A DNA stretch of 23,096 nt from Vicingus sp036171675 (GTDB lineage Bacteria; Bacteroidota; Bacteroidia; Flavobacteriales_E; Vicingaceae): NCBI GenBank assembly GCA_036171675.1, contig JAVHRO010000018.1, positions 1-23,096 on the forward strand, given 5' to 3'. Numbering within the stretch: the first letter of the stretch is position 1; the number at the start of each line of letters is the position of its first letter. Made by a program: the position numbers and the translations under genes. Shown in pieces: positions 14,118-21,263 of the stretch. Under the pieces are notes generated by a model. The model saw nothing but the letters and a program-made list of their open reading frames with translations. It searched no databases and was not told where the DNA came from.

Positions 14118-15398
14118 ATGAAAAAAAAAATATTAATACTAGTTTTTTCCTGTATATGGTCTATCGTTATCTTCCCACAATCTCGCATGGTTATTAATAA
14201 TAACGCCTATTTAGTGATAGACAACAGTGCTTATTTAGTAATAGACAATAGCAATGCCAATGCATTAGCTGTAGCTGGTACAGGAGGAAGTATAATATCA
14301 GAAGCAGAAAATGATCGGATAAAATGGAACATAGGAACAGCTACTGGAGCTTATTCAATTCCTTGGTCAACAAGTGTGGCTACAGGAGCAGTTAAAATAC
14401 CATTGTCGGTAACCGTTACTGGAGCAGGTGTAGGAGCTGGAAACATTATCTTTTCTACTTATGAAACAACAACCGATGCGAATACCCCTTGGCAATCGGG
14501 TGTTACTAATATGTGTTCTGCAATAACTAATAGTGATGGTTCTTTATTAGTAGTAGATAGATTTTGGCAAATTAATGCCAATGGTTATGGTACAAAACCT
14601 TCGGTTAACATGACCATTGCTTATAATCCTGCAGCAAATGAATTGATAGGAACTAATACGTTAGTTGAAGCCAACTTACAAGCACAACGATTTAATCCTG
14701 GAGCTGTAGCAGGTGGCCCTTGTTATGTTGGTGCTGGTTCTTGGGAAACAACTCTATTTGGAACAAACAATGCAGCTGTTGATAATGTGACTAATATTAT
14801 TGTTCCTGCAGCAGATTTTTTTAAAGATTGGATATTAGTCGACAATGCGAATCCATTGCCTGTTACGTTGTCCAATTTTTCTTTGGAATGTGCGAATAAC
14901 CAAATAAAGGTAATATGGACAACCCAAACAGAGATTAACAATGATTATTTTGTGCTTGAGAAAAGCTACGATGGTTTTGTATTCTTTGATGTTGTTACAA
15001 TTAATGGTAATGGAAATAGCAATGTCTCTAATTCTTACGAAGCTTCACTTGAATTGGAAAATAAAATTGTCTATTTGAGATTAAAACAAGTCGATTTTGA
15101 CGGTACCATAAATTATAGTAATGTTATTGCCTCTAATTGTATATCAAATAGTTTTGAAGTGACTCAACTTCAACTAACAGAAGATCAGCTAGATTTTACT
15201 ATTAATTCCATTCAAGATGATCAAGTTCAAGTTTATTTATATGATTATAGAGGGCGATTAATTGTTGATCAAAACAAAACCATTTCAAAGGGATTGAATG
15301 AGATTGGAATAGACCATTTTGATTTGTCTTCAGGCATTTATTTATTAACTGTAATTGGTCAACAAAACATCTACTCGACTAAATTGTTACGACGATAG
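14118..15398 (+). CDS. Secreted protein with type IX sorting domain
   Basis: A 426-residue exported protein. A signal peptide (about 1-20) is followed by a repeat of AYLVIDNS twice (about residues 30-45), then a Gly/Ala/Thr-rich beta region with SIPWSTSVATGAVKIPLSV. From about residue 250 comes LPVTLSNFSLECANNQIKVIWTT-type sequence, the fibronectin-like module that typically precedes sorting tails, including EINNDYFVLEKSYDG. The last ~75 residues (for example VYLYDYRGRLIVDQNKTISKG and IYLLTVIGQQNIYSTKLLRR) are a T9SS type A sorting domain, which directs export through the outer membrane and is then removed. It is a probable cargo of the system that includes porG. The target or ligand is unknown. 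Confidence 0.85.
   Translation: MKKKILILVFSCIWSIVIFPQSRMVINNNAYLVIDNSAYLVIDNSNANALAVAGTGGSIISEAENDRIKWNIGTATGAYSIPWSTSVATGAVKIPLSVTVTGAGVGAGNIIFSTYETTTDANTPWQSGVTNMCSAITNSDGSLLVVDRFWQINANGYGTKPSVNMTIAYNPAANELIGTNTLVEANLQAQRFNPGAVAGGPCYVGAGSWETTLFGTNNAAVDNVTNIIVPAADFFKDWILVDNANPLPVTLSNFSLECANNQIKVIWTTQTEINNDYFVLEKSYDGFVFFDVVTINGNGNSNVSNSYEASLELENKIVYLRLKQVDFDGTINYSNVIASNCISNSFEVTQLQLTEDQLDFTINSIQDDQVQVYLYDYRGRLIVDQNKTISKGLNEIGIDHFDLSSGIYLLTVIGQQNIYSTKLLRR
14205..14252 (+). repeat. Two tandem 24-bp units coding AYLVIDNS
   Basis: Two adjacent 24-base units at 14205-14228 and 14229-14252 differ at a handful of bases, and each encodes A-Y-L-V-I-D-N-S. They lie just after the signal peptide of the T9SS cargo gene. 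A short in-frame tandem duplication of this kind can change copy number by slippage. Confidence 0.6.
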
Positions 15399-15406
15399 GT
15401 TCGCTT

Positions 15407-16108
15407 TTAATACCCATAAGAATTGAAGGTGTAGGTAATATCTACACCTTCACTGTTTTCGAACAATCCTGTTGAATTGTTGAATGCTTTTTGAACATCA
15501 ATTATTTTTTTATAAACCAAGCCAATGTTTGCGGCATATTTTTCTTGGTAAAATTGACGTTGAATCAAGATTTGATTTTCATCATCAAACTGTGTAACGG
15601 TTGATACGGAGTCTAATAATGAAGTTTCTATCTGTTCGGTTTGATGGGTATTAACGTATTCATAATTCCAACTAGAATTGGTATTCATTGAGTTACCATT
15701 CCATGTTTTTCCTGTTTTTATTGGAAAAGTTAACTTTACAAAACGAATGTTATCTTCCACTTTTTGAAAATTGGAATTGGTTATGGTGGCGTTCCAAACT
15801 ACTTGATGAACCCAATTTGGAGAGATAGTCGTATCTTTTTTGTAGCGAATTATTTTATAGGCTTCAGTGCCTTGTGCATCAATGTATTTTGAATCAACAA
15901 CTTCTTTTATTTGAAATTTATAATGGGCAACAACATTAAAAGGAACATTATAAAAAGTAGAGTCGACATCATAAATCACATATTTACCAACATTTAACCC
16001 TGCATAATTGTAATTATAATTAATTGGTACAATAGTTTCTTCATCTTTTTTGCACGAGAAAAAAAGTACTGAAATGAGAAAAAATAAAGTGATGAAATTA
16101 TTATTCAT
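15407..16108 (-). CDS. Lipoprotein of unknown function
   Basis: A 233-residue lipoprotein with a clear signal: hydrophobic stretch ending VLFFSC, lipid-bearing Cys19, then KKDEE. A Lys-Lys-Asp/Glu-rich start after the Cys is a Bacteroidota signal for surface-exposed or outer-membrane lipoproteins. The rest is a beta-rich, aromatic-rich domain (GKYVIYDVDSTFYN, AHYKFQIKEVVD, FPIKTGKTWNGNS, NIGLVYKKIIDV) of the type seen in Bacteroidota hypothetical lipoproteins; I do not recognise a family with a known role. It is convergent with the T9SS cargo gene, with 8 bases between stops. Its 5' region is interrupted by a MITE ending 33 bases before the ATG, so its original promoter may have been displaced. 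No clean TAnnTTTG is left near the start (TAACTTTA is one base off). Confidence 0.7.
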   Translation of the reverse strand: MNNNFITLFFLISVLFFSCKKDEETIVPINYNYNYAGLNVGKYVIYDVDSTFYNVPFNVVAHYKFQIKEVVDSKYIDAQGTEAYKIIRYKKDTTISPNWVHQVVWNATITNSNFQKVEDNIRFVKLTFPIKTGKTWNGNSMNTNSSWNYEYVNTHQTEQIETSLLDSVSTVTQFDDENQILIQRQFYQEKYAANIGLVYKKIIDVQKAFNNSTGLFENSEGVDITYTFNSYGY

Positions 16109-16140
16109 AAAATAAAGTTACTAAAATAATATGAAAATTA

Positions 16141-16327
16141 ACCCGTTGTGCATTTGTAAGAAAATTTGTCAATTCGATCCGTCAGCTGACGGAGATTGAA
16201 ATGAGTGAAATTTGTATAGAGAATACAAATTTTTAATAAAAAAGGTGTGTTCTCGATACTTTTTCTTTCAGAAAAAACTCGAACTGACCCCTTTTTTATT
16301 AAAAATTCTTCTAAATGCACAACGGGT
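16141..16327. mobile_element. 187-bp MITE (non-autonomous element with 22-bp terminal inverted repeats)
   Basis: The left end ACCCGTTGTGCATTT... (16141-16162) and the inverted right end (16306-16327) match over 22 bp with two mismatches; the outer 15 bp are identical. An 8-9 bp direct repeat flanks the element. Inside there is no gene but dense structure: a 16-bp palindrome (16178-16193), a hairpin with 10-bp arms (16208-16232), and a perfect 18-bp inverted repeat (16228-16245 with 16290-16307) enclosing a REP-like hairpin (16251-16287). Together these are the marks of a transposed non-autonomous element. The transposase that moves it is not in the window. It fills most of the gene-free gap 16109-16457. 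Confidence 0.75.
16251..16287. repeat. REP-like hairpin inside the MITE
   Basis: TCTCGATAC, then arms TTTTTCT and AGAAAAA around a TTC loop, then CTCGAACTGA. Read on the minus strand it is the TCAGTTCGAG...GTATCGAGA arrangement that I recall as a common dispersed repeat of flavobacteria. A degraded relative lies at 12141-12185. Confidence 0.5.
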
Positions 16328-16335
16328 GAAAATTA

Positions 16336-16457
16336 GTGATTGTGTAAATGTATGGTCTGAATTTTCAAAAACACACTCCTCCCATTCTCAATACGGGAAG
16401 CTAACGCACTATGCCGACATTCGTCCACCTATAACAATTTGGCTGGTCTTCGCCCCT
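16336..16457. other. Gene-free spacer between MITE and mnmA
   Basis: About 120 bases of mixed composition, richer in C than the surroundings near its right end. I see no gene, promoter match or strong hairpin. It merges into the GC-rich repeat at 16461. Confidence 0.4.
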
Positions 16458-17576
16458 TTACGTAAGCCCCCTCTTTAGGAGGGCTGGGGAGGCTATAAAT
16501 CCTCCGCCAATTAAGTCGTTACCTTCATAAAATACAGCAGATTGACCGGGAGCAACTCCTTGTACATTTTCGAAAAACAAAATTTTTAATCTTCCATCGG
16601 GTAACATTGAAATTAGGCTGTTTGCACCCTTGTCTTTGTACCTGATTTTTGAAAGAACTTCCATTTCACCTTCAATTGCTGCATATTTAGAAAGATTTGG
16701 ATTTCTTACTATTACTTCTTTACAATTCAAATCTTCTTTTAAACCCAACACCACTTCATTTTTAGCAGCATCAATTTTAATTACATAACGTGGGTCGCCA
16801 AAAGCTAATTCTAATCCTTTACGCTGTCCGATAGTATAAAACGGATAGCCTTGGTGTTTTCCTAAAATGTTACCAGTAGTATCAACAAAATTTCCACCTT
16901 TCACTTTTTCTTCTAATCCTTCAACTTTTCGTTTTAAAAAACCTCTGTAATCATTGTCTGGCACAAAGCAAATTTCAAAACTTTCTGATTTTTTTGAAAG
17001 TTCTTTAAATCCTCTTTCAAAAGCCATATTTCTGATTTCTTTTTTTTCAAATCCTCCAAGTGGAAATAGCGTTCTGGATAAACTTTCTTGAGTTAAGCCC
17101 CATAAAACGTAGGATTGATCTTTGTTAGCATCTTTTCCTTTTGAAATTACATATCGTCCATTCTCGTTTCTAACTTGAGCATAATGGCCAGTAGCAATGT
17201 ATTTACAACCTAGTTGATCAGCTCTTTTTAATAATGCTTCCCATTTTATATGAGTGTTACATAATACACATGGGTTTGGGGTTCTACCTGCAAGATATTC
17301 ATCTACAAAATTATCGATGATAAAATTTCCAAATTCTTCGCGGATGTCTAAAATTATGTGATGGAAACCCATTTGAACAGCCAATGCTCGAGCGTCGTTG
17401 ATATCATCAAGACTACAGCATCCAGTGGTTTTTCTTACACCTCCTGAAGTAGAATAATCCCATGTTTTCATGGTTATTCCAATCACTTCATAACCTTGAT
17501 CGTGAAGAAGCATGGCAGCAACAGAACTATCAATACCGCCACTCATGGCAACTAATACTTTTTCTTTCTTAACCAT
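16458..17576 (-). CDS. mnmA: tRNA 2-thiouridylase MnmA
   Basis: A 372-residue cytoplasmic enzyme that installs the 2-thio group on U34 of Lys, Glu and Gln tRNAs. Seen: the PP-loop SGGIDSS (residues 12-18) for ATP, the first catalytic Cys103 in GRTPNPCVLCN, ATGHYAQV, and the second catalytic Cys203 in SFEICFVPDNDYRGFL. GQRKGLELAFGDPRYVIKID follows, and the closing beta-barrel domain ends QSAVFYEGNDLIGGGFI. The last dozen residues (IASPALLKRGLT) do not look like family sequence and are encoded by the GC-rich repeat at 16461-16494, which also leads to the stop. It follows the YwqK/MORN-like gene by 10 bases and is probably co-transcribed with it. Confidence 0.95.
   Translation of the reverse strand: MVKKEKVLVAMSGGIDSSVAAMLLHDQGYEVIGITMKTWDYSTSGGVRKTTGCCSLDDINDARALAVQMGFHHIILDIREEFGNFIIDNFVDEYLAGRTPNPCVLCNTHIKWEALLKRADQLGCKYIATGHYAQVRNENGRYVISKGKDANKDQSYVLWGLTQESLSRTLFPLGGFEKKEIRNMAFERGFKELSKKSESFEICFVPDNDYRGFLKRKVEGLEEKVKGGNFVDTTGNILGKHQGYPFYTIGQRKGLELAFGDPRYVIKIDAAKNEVVLGLKEDLNCKEVIVRNPNLSKYAAIEGEMEVLSKIRYKDKGANSLISMLPDGRLKILFFENVQGVAPGQSAVFYEGNDLIGGGFIASPALLKRGLT
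16461..16494. repeat. GC-rich dispersed-type repeat forming the mnmA 3' end
   Basis: The plus strand reads AAGCCCCCTCTTTAGGAGGG, then CTGGGGAGGCT. CCCTC and GAGGG pair around a TTTAG loop, with alternative pairings further out. In an AT-rich genome such AGCCCCCTC...GAGGGGCT repeats are a familiar Bacteroidota intergenic element (from memory). It overlaps the mnmA coding end and may also act as its transcript 3' hairpin. Confidence 0.55.
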
Positions 17577-17586
17577 TTAAAATTGT

Positions 17587-18345
17587 TTATTGAGGAGGAA
17601 ACAAGTCTTCATATTCTATGATATCTTTCTGATCTCTGGTTTCGCCTTCCTCATTTATAATATTGTCATTACCCCCTTCGCGGTTTCCGTTTATGTATAT
17701 TTCCTTTTTGGTTATTTCTCCATTTTCATCGAAAAACATCCAAGCACCGTGACGAACGTCGTGATAAAAGTTTCCTTCAATAATTTTTTTTCCAGTCCTA
17801 TCATAATAGTATGTTTTTCCTTCTAAGCTACCTTTGTTGTAAGTCGATTTCATTCTAACCTTACCATTTTCGTAATATTGAATCCAATCTCCGTTTTCAA
17901 CATTATCTAAATATTCTTTTTCTTCGGCTAAGGTGCCATCATCAAAATAATTTTTAACTTTTCCTTGTTTTTTTCCATTCACATAGAGCTCTTCAGAAAT
18001 TCTAAATCCAACTATACTGTAATAATTCCAAATGCTGTCTTTTTGTTGATTTTTATAATTTCCTTTTGCTTTTAGTTTTCCTTCCTTATAAAATGCAGTG
18101 GCTCTTGCAATTTCGCCATCGTAAATCATGATTAGACTTGGTTTTCCATCTTCATAATAATAGTTGAAGGTTCCAAATGGTTGGTTGTCTTTAAATTGAC
18201 CTTCATATCGAAGATTGCCAGTAGAATAGGTCTTCTTCCAAGGGCCTTGTTTTTTACCTGAGGTATCTGTTTTATTATAGTCTTGAGCGAAACAAAACGA
18301 TAAAAGGGTAAAGCTGAATAGTAATAAGGTTATTAGTCTTTTCAT
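17587..18345 (-). CDS. Secreted YwqK/MORN-variant repeat protein
   Basis: A 252-residue exported protein with signal peptide ending FCFAQ (residue 21). The mature part consists of about six to eight repeats of roughly 22-25 residues with the pattern G-x-W/x-x-Y-Y-x-x-G-K-x-x-x-x-x-x-Y, for example GPWKKTYSTGNLRYEGQF, GTFNYYYEDGK, GDWIQYYENGKVRMKSTY and GAWMFFDENGEITKKEIY. This is the MORN_2/YwqK family, often auto-labelled as an antitoxin, but there is no toxin gene here and the protein is exported. The end (DQKDIIEYEDLFPPQ) is acidic. The role is unknown; repeat proteins of this kind are common in the Bacteroidota periplasm. It lies 10 bases upstream of mnmA. Confidence 0.75.
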   Translation of the reverse strand: MKRLITLLLFSFTLLSFCFAQDYNKTDTSGKKQGPWKKTYSTGNLRYEGQFKDNQPFGTFNYYYEDGKPSLIMIYDGEIARATAFYKEGKLKAKGNYKNQQKDSIWNYYSIVGFRISEELYVNGKKQGKVKNYFDDGTLAEEKEYLDNVENGDWIQYYENGKVRMKSTYNKGSLEGKTYYYDRTGKKIIEGNFYHDVRHGAWMFFDENGEITKKEIYINGNREGGNDNIINEEGETRDQKDIIEYEDLFPPQ

Positions 18346-18352
18346 GGTTTTA

Positions 18353-18360
18353 CAAAATTA
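18353..18360 (-). promoter_or_regulatory. Promoter-like -7 element TAATTTTG upstream of the YwqK-like gene
   Basis: On the minus strand TAATTTTG fits TAnnTTTG and ends 7 bases before the ATG, so transcription would begin at about the start codon (leaderless). A TTG at 18385-18387 is 24 bases upstream, a little far for a -33 element. It could also be chance in AT-rich DNA. Confidence 0.35.
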
Positions 18361-18440
18361 TGAAATATTACGATATGATGTCGGCAACAAATATGCCACT
18401 CCACTAAAACGAGTATTTTAATAAATTGTTGGACTTGTTA

Positions 18441-19562
18441 TTATAATTCTTGATAAAATGTTTCGATAGATTTTGCCAAATTATCCCACGAATAATCCAA
18501 TTTAAATTTCTCAATATTAGCCTTACATTCATTTTCCATTTTCTTACGAAAGAAATTATTAATTCCTTCATAAATCATATTAGGTTCAGGCTTATCTACT
18601 ACTAATCCAGTTCCGTATGGCTCCACCATTTCTCTTAAACCCCCAACGTCTGTTACTAATACTGGGGAATTAAATTGGTAGGCAAGAGCTACAACTGCAC
18701 TTTGTGTAGCTGTTTTATATGGTAAAACATTTAAATCAGCTGCCGAAAAATATGTGGCAACTTCATTGTCAGCAATGTATTTGATGTTTTTCGAAATTCT
18801 ATCCTTATTTTTATTTCGGTTAATTTGTTCCTGATATTCGTCAAATTTACCATAACACTCACCTGCAATAACTAAAAAATAATCTTCATTTAATTGGTCA
18901 AAAGCGTCAATTGCTATGTCTAACCCTTTATAATCGCGAATAAGTCCAAAAAAAAGTAAAATATTTTTGTCTTGAGGTATATTTAATAATTGCCTAGCCT
19001 CTTTTTTATCAATGGCGGCTCCAAATTGACTATAAATTGGGAAAGGGTGTAGCATATACTTCGCATTTGGAAGTATTGCCAACAAATCGTCTCTTACGGC
19101 TTTAGACATCACCACAAATCCATCATTTTGATTTAAAAAGAATTTACTTAATTGATAGTCACCTAGCCGATTTTCGTGAGGGGTGACATTGTGAAGAACC
19201 GAAATAATTTTAGTACCATTTTTACGTAAAAGTTTAGCAACCATTCCTAATGCAGGAGCAAGAAATGGTATCCAATACCCCAAAATAAGAAGTTGTGGGG
19301 ATTGTTTTCTGATTTTTCGAGCGGTAGAAAAATAGGTGAATGGATTTATTGAATCTAATACTCTAACTGATTTTGTTTTAAGAATACTATCTTTTTCAGT
19401 AACATATTGTGTTGAACCTGGGAATAAAATTTGAGGGTATTGTCTGGTAAAGTTAAAAGCTTCTACTTCATTATTTTTTTCTAAAGCTTCGAGTAGTAAT
19501 GAGTTAAATTGAGAAATACCGCCTCTATATGGGTAAAATACAGATAGAAAAGCAATTTTCAT
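18441..19562 (-). CDS. Glycosyltransferase family 4
   Basis: A 373-residue cytoplasmic, membrane-associated enzyme of the GT-B fold. The N-terminal domain starts KIAFLSVFYPYRGGISQFN, the glycine-rich acceptor-side motif. A linker carries VLHNVTPHENRLGDYQLSKFF. The C-terminal donor domain has ILLFFGLIRDYKGLDIAIDAF (the typical R-x-x-K-G-L turn), YFSAADLNVLPYKTATQSAVVALAYQF and PVLVTDVGGLREMV, which hold the E/S-x7-E-type nucleotide-sugar site. The Glu usually seen in EAF-type motifs is not obvious here (SAVVALAYQF). The sugar and acceptor cannot be read from the sequence. It is the last gene of the DUF4199-GT2-GT4 operon, 26 bases after the GT2 gene. Confidence 0.85.
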   Translation of the reverse strand: MKIAFLSVFYPYRGGISQFNSLLLEALEKNNEVEAFNFTRQYPQILFPGSTQYVTEKDSILKTKSVRVLDSINPFTYFSTARKIRKQSPQLLILGYWIPFLAPALGMVAKLLRKNGTKIISVLHNVTPHENRLGDYQLSKFFLNQNDGFVVMSKAVRDDLLAILPNAKYMLHPFPIYSQFGAAIDKKEARQLLNIPQDKNILLFFGLIRDYKGLDIAIDAFDQLNEDYFLVIAGECYGKFDEYQEQINRNKNKDRISKNIKYIADNEVATYFSAADLNVLPYKTATQSAVVALAYQFNSPVLVTDVGGLREMVEPYGTGLVVDKPEPNMIYEGINNFFRKKMENECKANIEKFKLDYSWDNLAKSIETFYQEL

Positions 19563-19588
19563 AGAAATTTAATTTGATATCGAATTAG

Positions 19589-20542
19589 TTAAATAGTTTT
19601 CTCAATATGGTAGGTATTTCGATTTGGAGAATTTCTTGAAATTAACTCACCTAAAAAACCTGAGATAAAAAGTAGCGTTCCTAGCACCATGCTTGTAAGA
19701 GCAAGATAAAATTCTGTTCTATCGGCAATTAATTTCCCAGAAGTATCAATAAACAACTTATTTATTCCTAACCATAACGAAATCATAAATCCAATAAAAA
19801 ACATGAAGGTACCAAGAGCACCAAAAAGGTGCATAGGTCTTTTTCCAAATTTTGCAATAAAAGAAATGGAGAGTAAATCTAGAAATCCGTTGATAAAACG
19901 TTCAAATCCAAATTTGGTAACGCCATATTTTCTTTCTTGATGTTGAACCACTTTTTCGGTTATTTTAGCAAAACCAGCCCATTTAGCCAATACGGGTATG
20001 TAACGATGCATTTCGCCATATACCTCAATGGTTTTAATAACATCCTTTTTATAGGCCTTTAAACCACAATTAAAGTCATGTAAATTATTGATGCCCGACA
20101 TTTTTCGAGTAGCCCAATTAAATATTTTTGTTGGAATTGTTTTCGAAAGTGGGTCATATCTCTTTTTTTTCCATCCAGAAACTAAATCGTAACCATCAAC
20201 TGTAATCATTTTATACAAATCTGGAATTTCTTCTGGACTGTCTTGTAAATCAGCATCCATAGTAATAATTACATCTCCTTTTGCAGCTTCAAAACCAACG
20301 TTTAAACCTGCAGATTTTCCGTAATTTCTTCTAAATTTTATTCCTCTTAGTTGATTATTTTTTTTTAATAATTCTTCGATAACGTTCCAAGAAGAATCTG
20401 TGCTACCGTCGTCAACATAGATTACTTCATAAGAAAAGTTGTTTTTATGCATAACTTTTTCAATCCAATCATTCAATTCTTTTAATGATTCTTCCTCATT
20501 ATATAATGGAATTACAATCGATATTTGAAGTTGTTCGGTCAT
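19589..20542 (-). CDS. Membrane glycosyltransferase family 2 (DPM1/GtrB-like)
   Basis: A 317-residue enzyme that transfers a sugar from a nucleotide sugar to a polyprenyl phosphate, at the cytoplasmic face of the inner membrane (family knowledge). Seen: QISIVIPLYNEEESL, YVDDGSTDSSW, and the metal/substrate motif TMDADLQDSPEEIPDL. Later come VSGWKKKRYDP and HDFNCGLKAYKKDV, and QERKYGVTKFGFERF marks the family core. Two transmembrane segments close the protein (about residues 240-265 and 280-305). The gene begins immediately after the DUF4199 stop codon with no spacing (TAAATG) and precedes the GT4 gene. The DUF4199-GT2 pair is a frequent neighbourhood in Bacteroidota. Confidence 0.9.
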   Translation of the reverse strand: MTEQLQISIVIPLYNEEESLKELNDWIEKVMHKNNFSYEVIYVDDGSTDSSWNVIEELLKKNNQLRGIKFRRNYGKSAGLNVGFEAAKGDVIITMDADLQDSPEEIPDLYKMITVDGYDLVSGWKKKRYDPLSKTIPTKIFNWATRKMSGINNLHDFNCGLKAYKKDVIKTIEVYGEMHRYIPVLAKWAGFAKITEKVVQHQERKYGVTKFGFERFINGFLDLLSISFIAKFGKRPMHLFGALGTFMFFIGFMISLWLGINKLFIDTSGKLIADRTEFYLALTSMVLGTLLFISGFLGELISRNSPNRNTYHIEKTI

Positions 20543-21058
20543 TTAGTTCTCAAAAATTGGTTTCTTTCTTCTTAAAATTCCTGCTAAAATTAACGAAACT
20601 ATTATTCCTCCAATTATTTTATAGATAAAATCCCAAAAAGCCAAAATCCCATAATTTATTCTGCTCAGTTCGATTTGAACTTGGCGATACATTTCTTCAT
20701 TTAACATAGTTTTCATTTGTTCTGCATTTTGCATCATTTCGTTCTTATAAATTTCTAACACATTAATAGTTAGTATGTTCGAAATTGCATAGCAAAGTAG
20801 ATTAAAGAACATGGCTTGGTAAAAAATTGTAGAGAAACTTGTTCTGAAAATTATCGAGAAACTAAAATAATCTTGATTTGAGTTGTTTTTAAATGTTTTT
20901 ACCGCAAAATAGGCTGACATTAATGGAATCCATGCGCCCATCCAACTTGCTGGACCCCATGGACTATTACCAGAAAATACCAATAAGAAAAAAATTACTA
21001 CCCCTATGATAGAACCAAAAAACCCGTATTTTATTGAATTATTAATTTGTTTGAACAT
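20543..21058 (-). CDS. DUF4199 integral membrane protein
   Basis: A 171-residue inner-membrane protein with about four predicted helices: roughly residues 10-30 (FFGSIIGVVIFFLLVFSG), 35-55 (GPASWMGAWIPLMSAYFAV), 75-98 and 138-162 (KIIGGIIVSLILAGIL). It ends with the basic tail RRKKP. A charged stretch (EIYKNEMMQNAEQMKTMLNEEM) separates helices three and four and probably faces one side of the membrane. The pattern matches the DUF4199 family of Bacteroidota, of unknown function. It leads the operon with the two glycosyltransferases, so it may assist sugar-lipid processing (inference). It lies opposite the SRP RNA gene. Confidence 0.85.
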   Translation of the reverse strand: MFKQINNSIKYGFFGSIIGVVIFFLLVFSGNSPWGPASWMGAWIPLMSAYFAVKTFKNNSNQDYFSFSIIFRTSFSTIFYQAMFFNLLCYAISNILTINVLEIYKNEMMQNAEQMKTMLNEEMYRQVQIELSRINYGILAFWDFIYKIIGGIIVSLILAGILRRKKPIFEN

Positions 21059-21063
21059 TTGAG

Positions 21064-21071
21064 CAAAAATA
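21064..21071 (-). promoter_or_regulatory. Promoter-like -7 element TATTTTTG for the DUF4199-GT2-GT4 operon
   Basis: On the minus strand TATTTTTG fits TAnnTTTG and ends 5 bases before the ATG at 21058, so transcripts would start at or near the start codon. The surroundings are very AT-rich, so chance is possible. Confidence 0.35.
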
Positions 21072-21102
21072 ATAAAAGATTAAAATTTCAACACGTTAAT
21101 TG

Positions 21103-21131
21103 TTGGAATTACAAAGATAATTCTAATTTTG
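21103..21131 (+). promoter_or_regulatory. Promoter of the SRP RNA gene
   Basis: TTG at 21103-21105 and TAATTTTG at 21124-21131 are separated by 18 bases, with the RNA starting 5 bases after the -7 element. This is the arrangement expected for a Bacteroidota vegetative promoter and fixes the 5' end. Confidence 0.65.
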
Positions 21132-21135
21132 TCAC

Positions 21136-21231
21136 GGGCAAGTCTTATACGACCAGCTCCTGCTGAACTTCCCCAGGTCGGGAACGAAGCAAGGATAAGC
21201 GGTTGAGCGGTGCGATGTAAGTAGCTTGCCC
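21136..21231 (+). ncRNA. ffs: Signal recognition particle RNA, small bacterial type
   Basis: About 96 bases. The ends GGGCAAG (21136-21142) and CTTGCCC (21225-21231) pair. The core CCCAGGTCGGGAACGAAGCA (from 21172) carries the SRP signature: the apical GGAA tetraloop at 21181-21184 closed by C-G pairs, with AGGTC opposite GAAGCA forming the symmetric internal loop that binds the Ffh M domain. A T-run (21233-21238) follows the closing stem, which thus serves as terminator. The RNA works with Ffh and FtsY to target nascent inner-membrane proteins. It is the compact type without an Alu domain. Confidence 0.9.
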
Positions 21232-21263
21232 ATTTTTTAAGTTGTACAAATATCCTATCCACT

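Larger units (their letters stand above)
16133..16335. repeat. Target-site duplication pair flanking the MITE
   Basis: GAAAATTA occurs directly on both sides of the element, at 16133-16140 and 16328-16335. A T precedes it on each side (16132, and 16327, which is also the last base of the right terminal repeat), so the duplication is 8 or 9 bp. Confidence 0.75.

Noticed and set aside
16138..16478. Two open frames, one per strand, across 16138-16320 and 16212-16478
   Set aside because: They run through the MITE inverted repeats and hairpins and would encode mirror-like peptides; the element's structure explains the absence of stops.
17587..18345. Antitoxin of a toxin-antitoxin pair
   Set aside because: YwqK-family proteins are often labelled this way, but this one has a signal peptide and no toxin gene is near.
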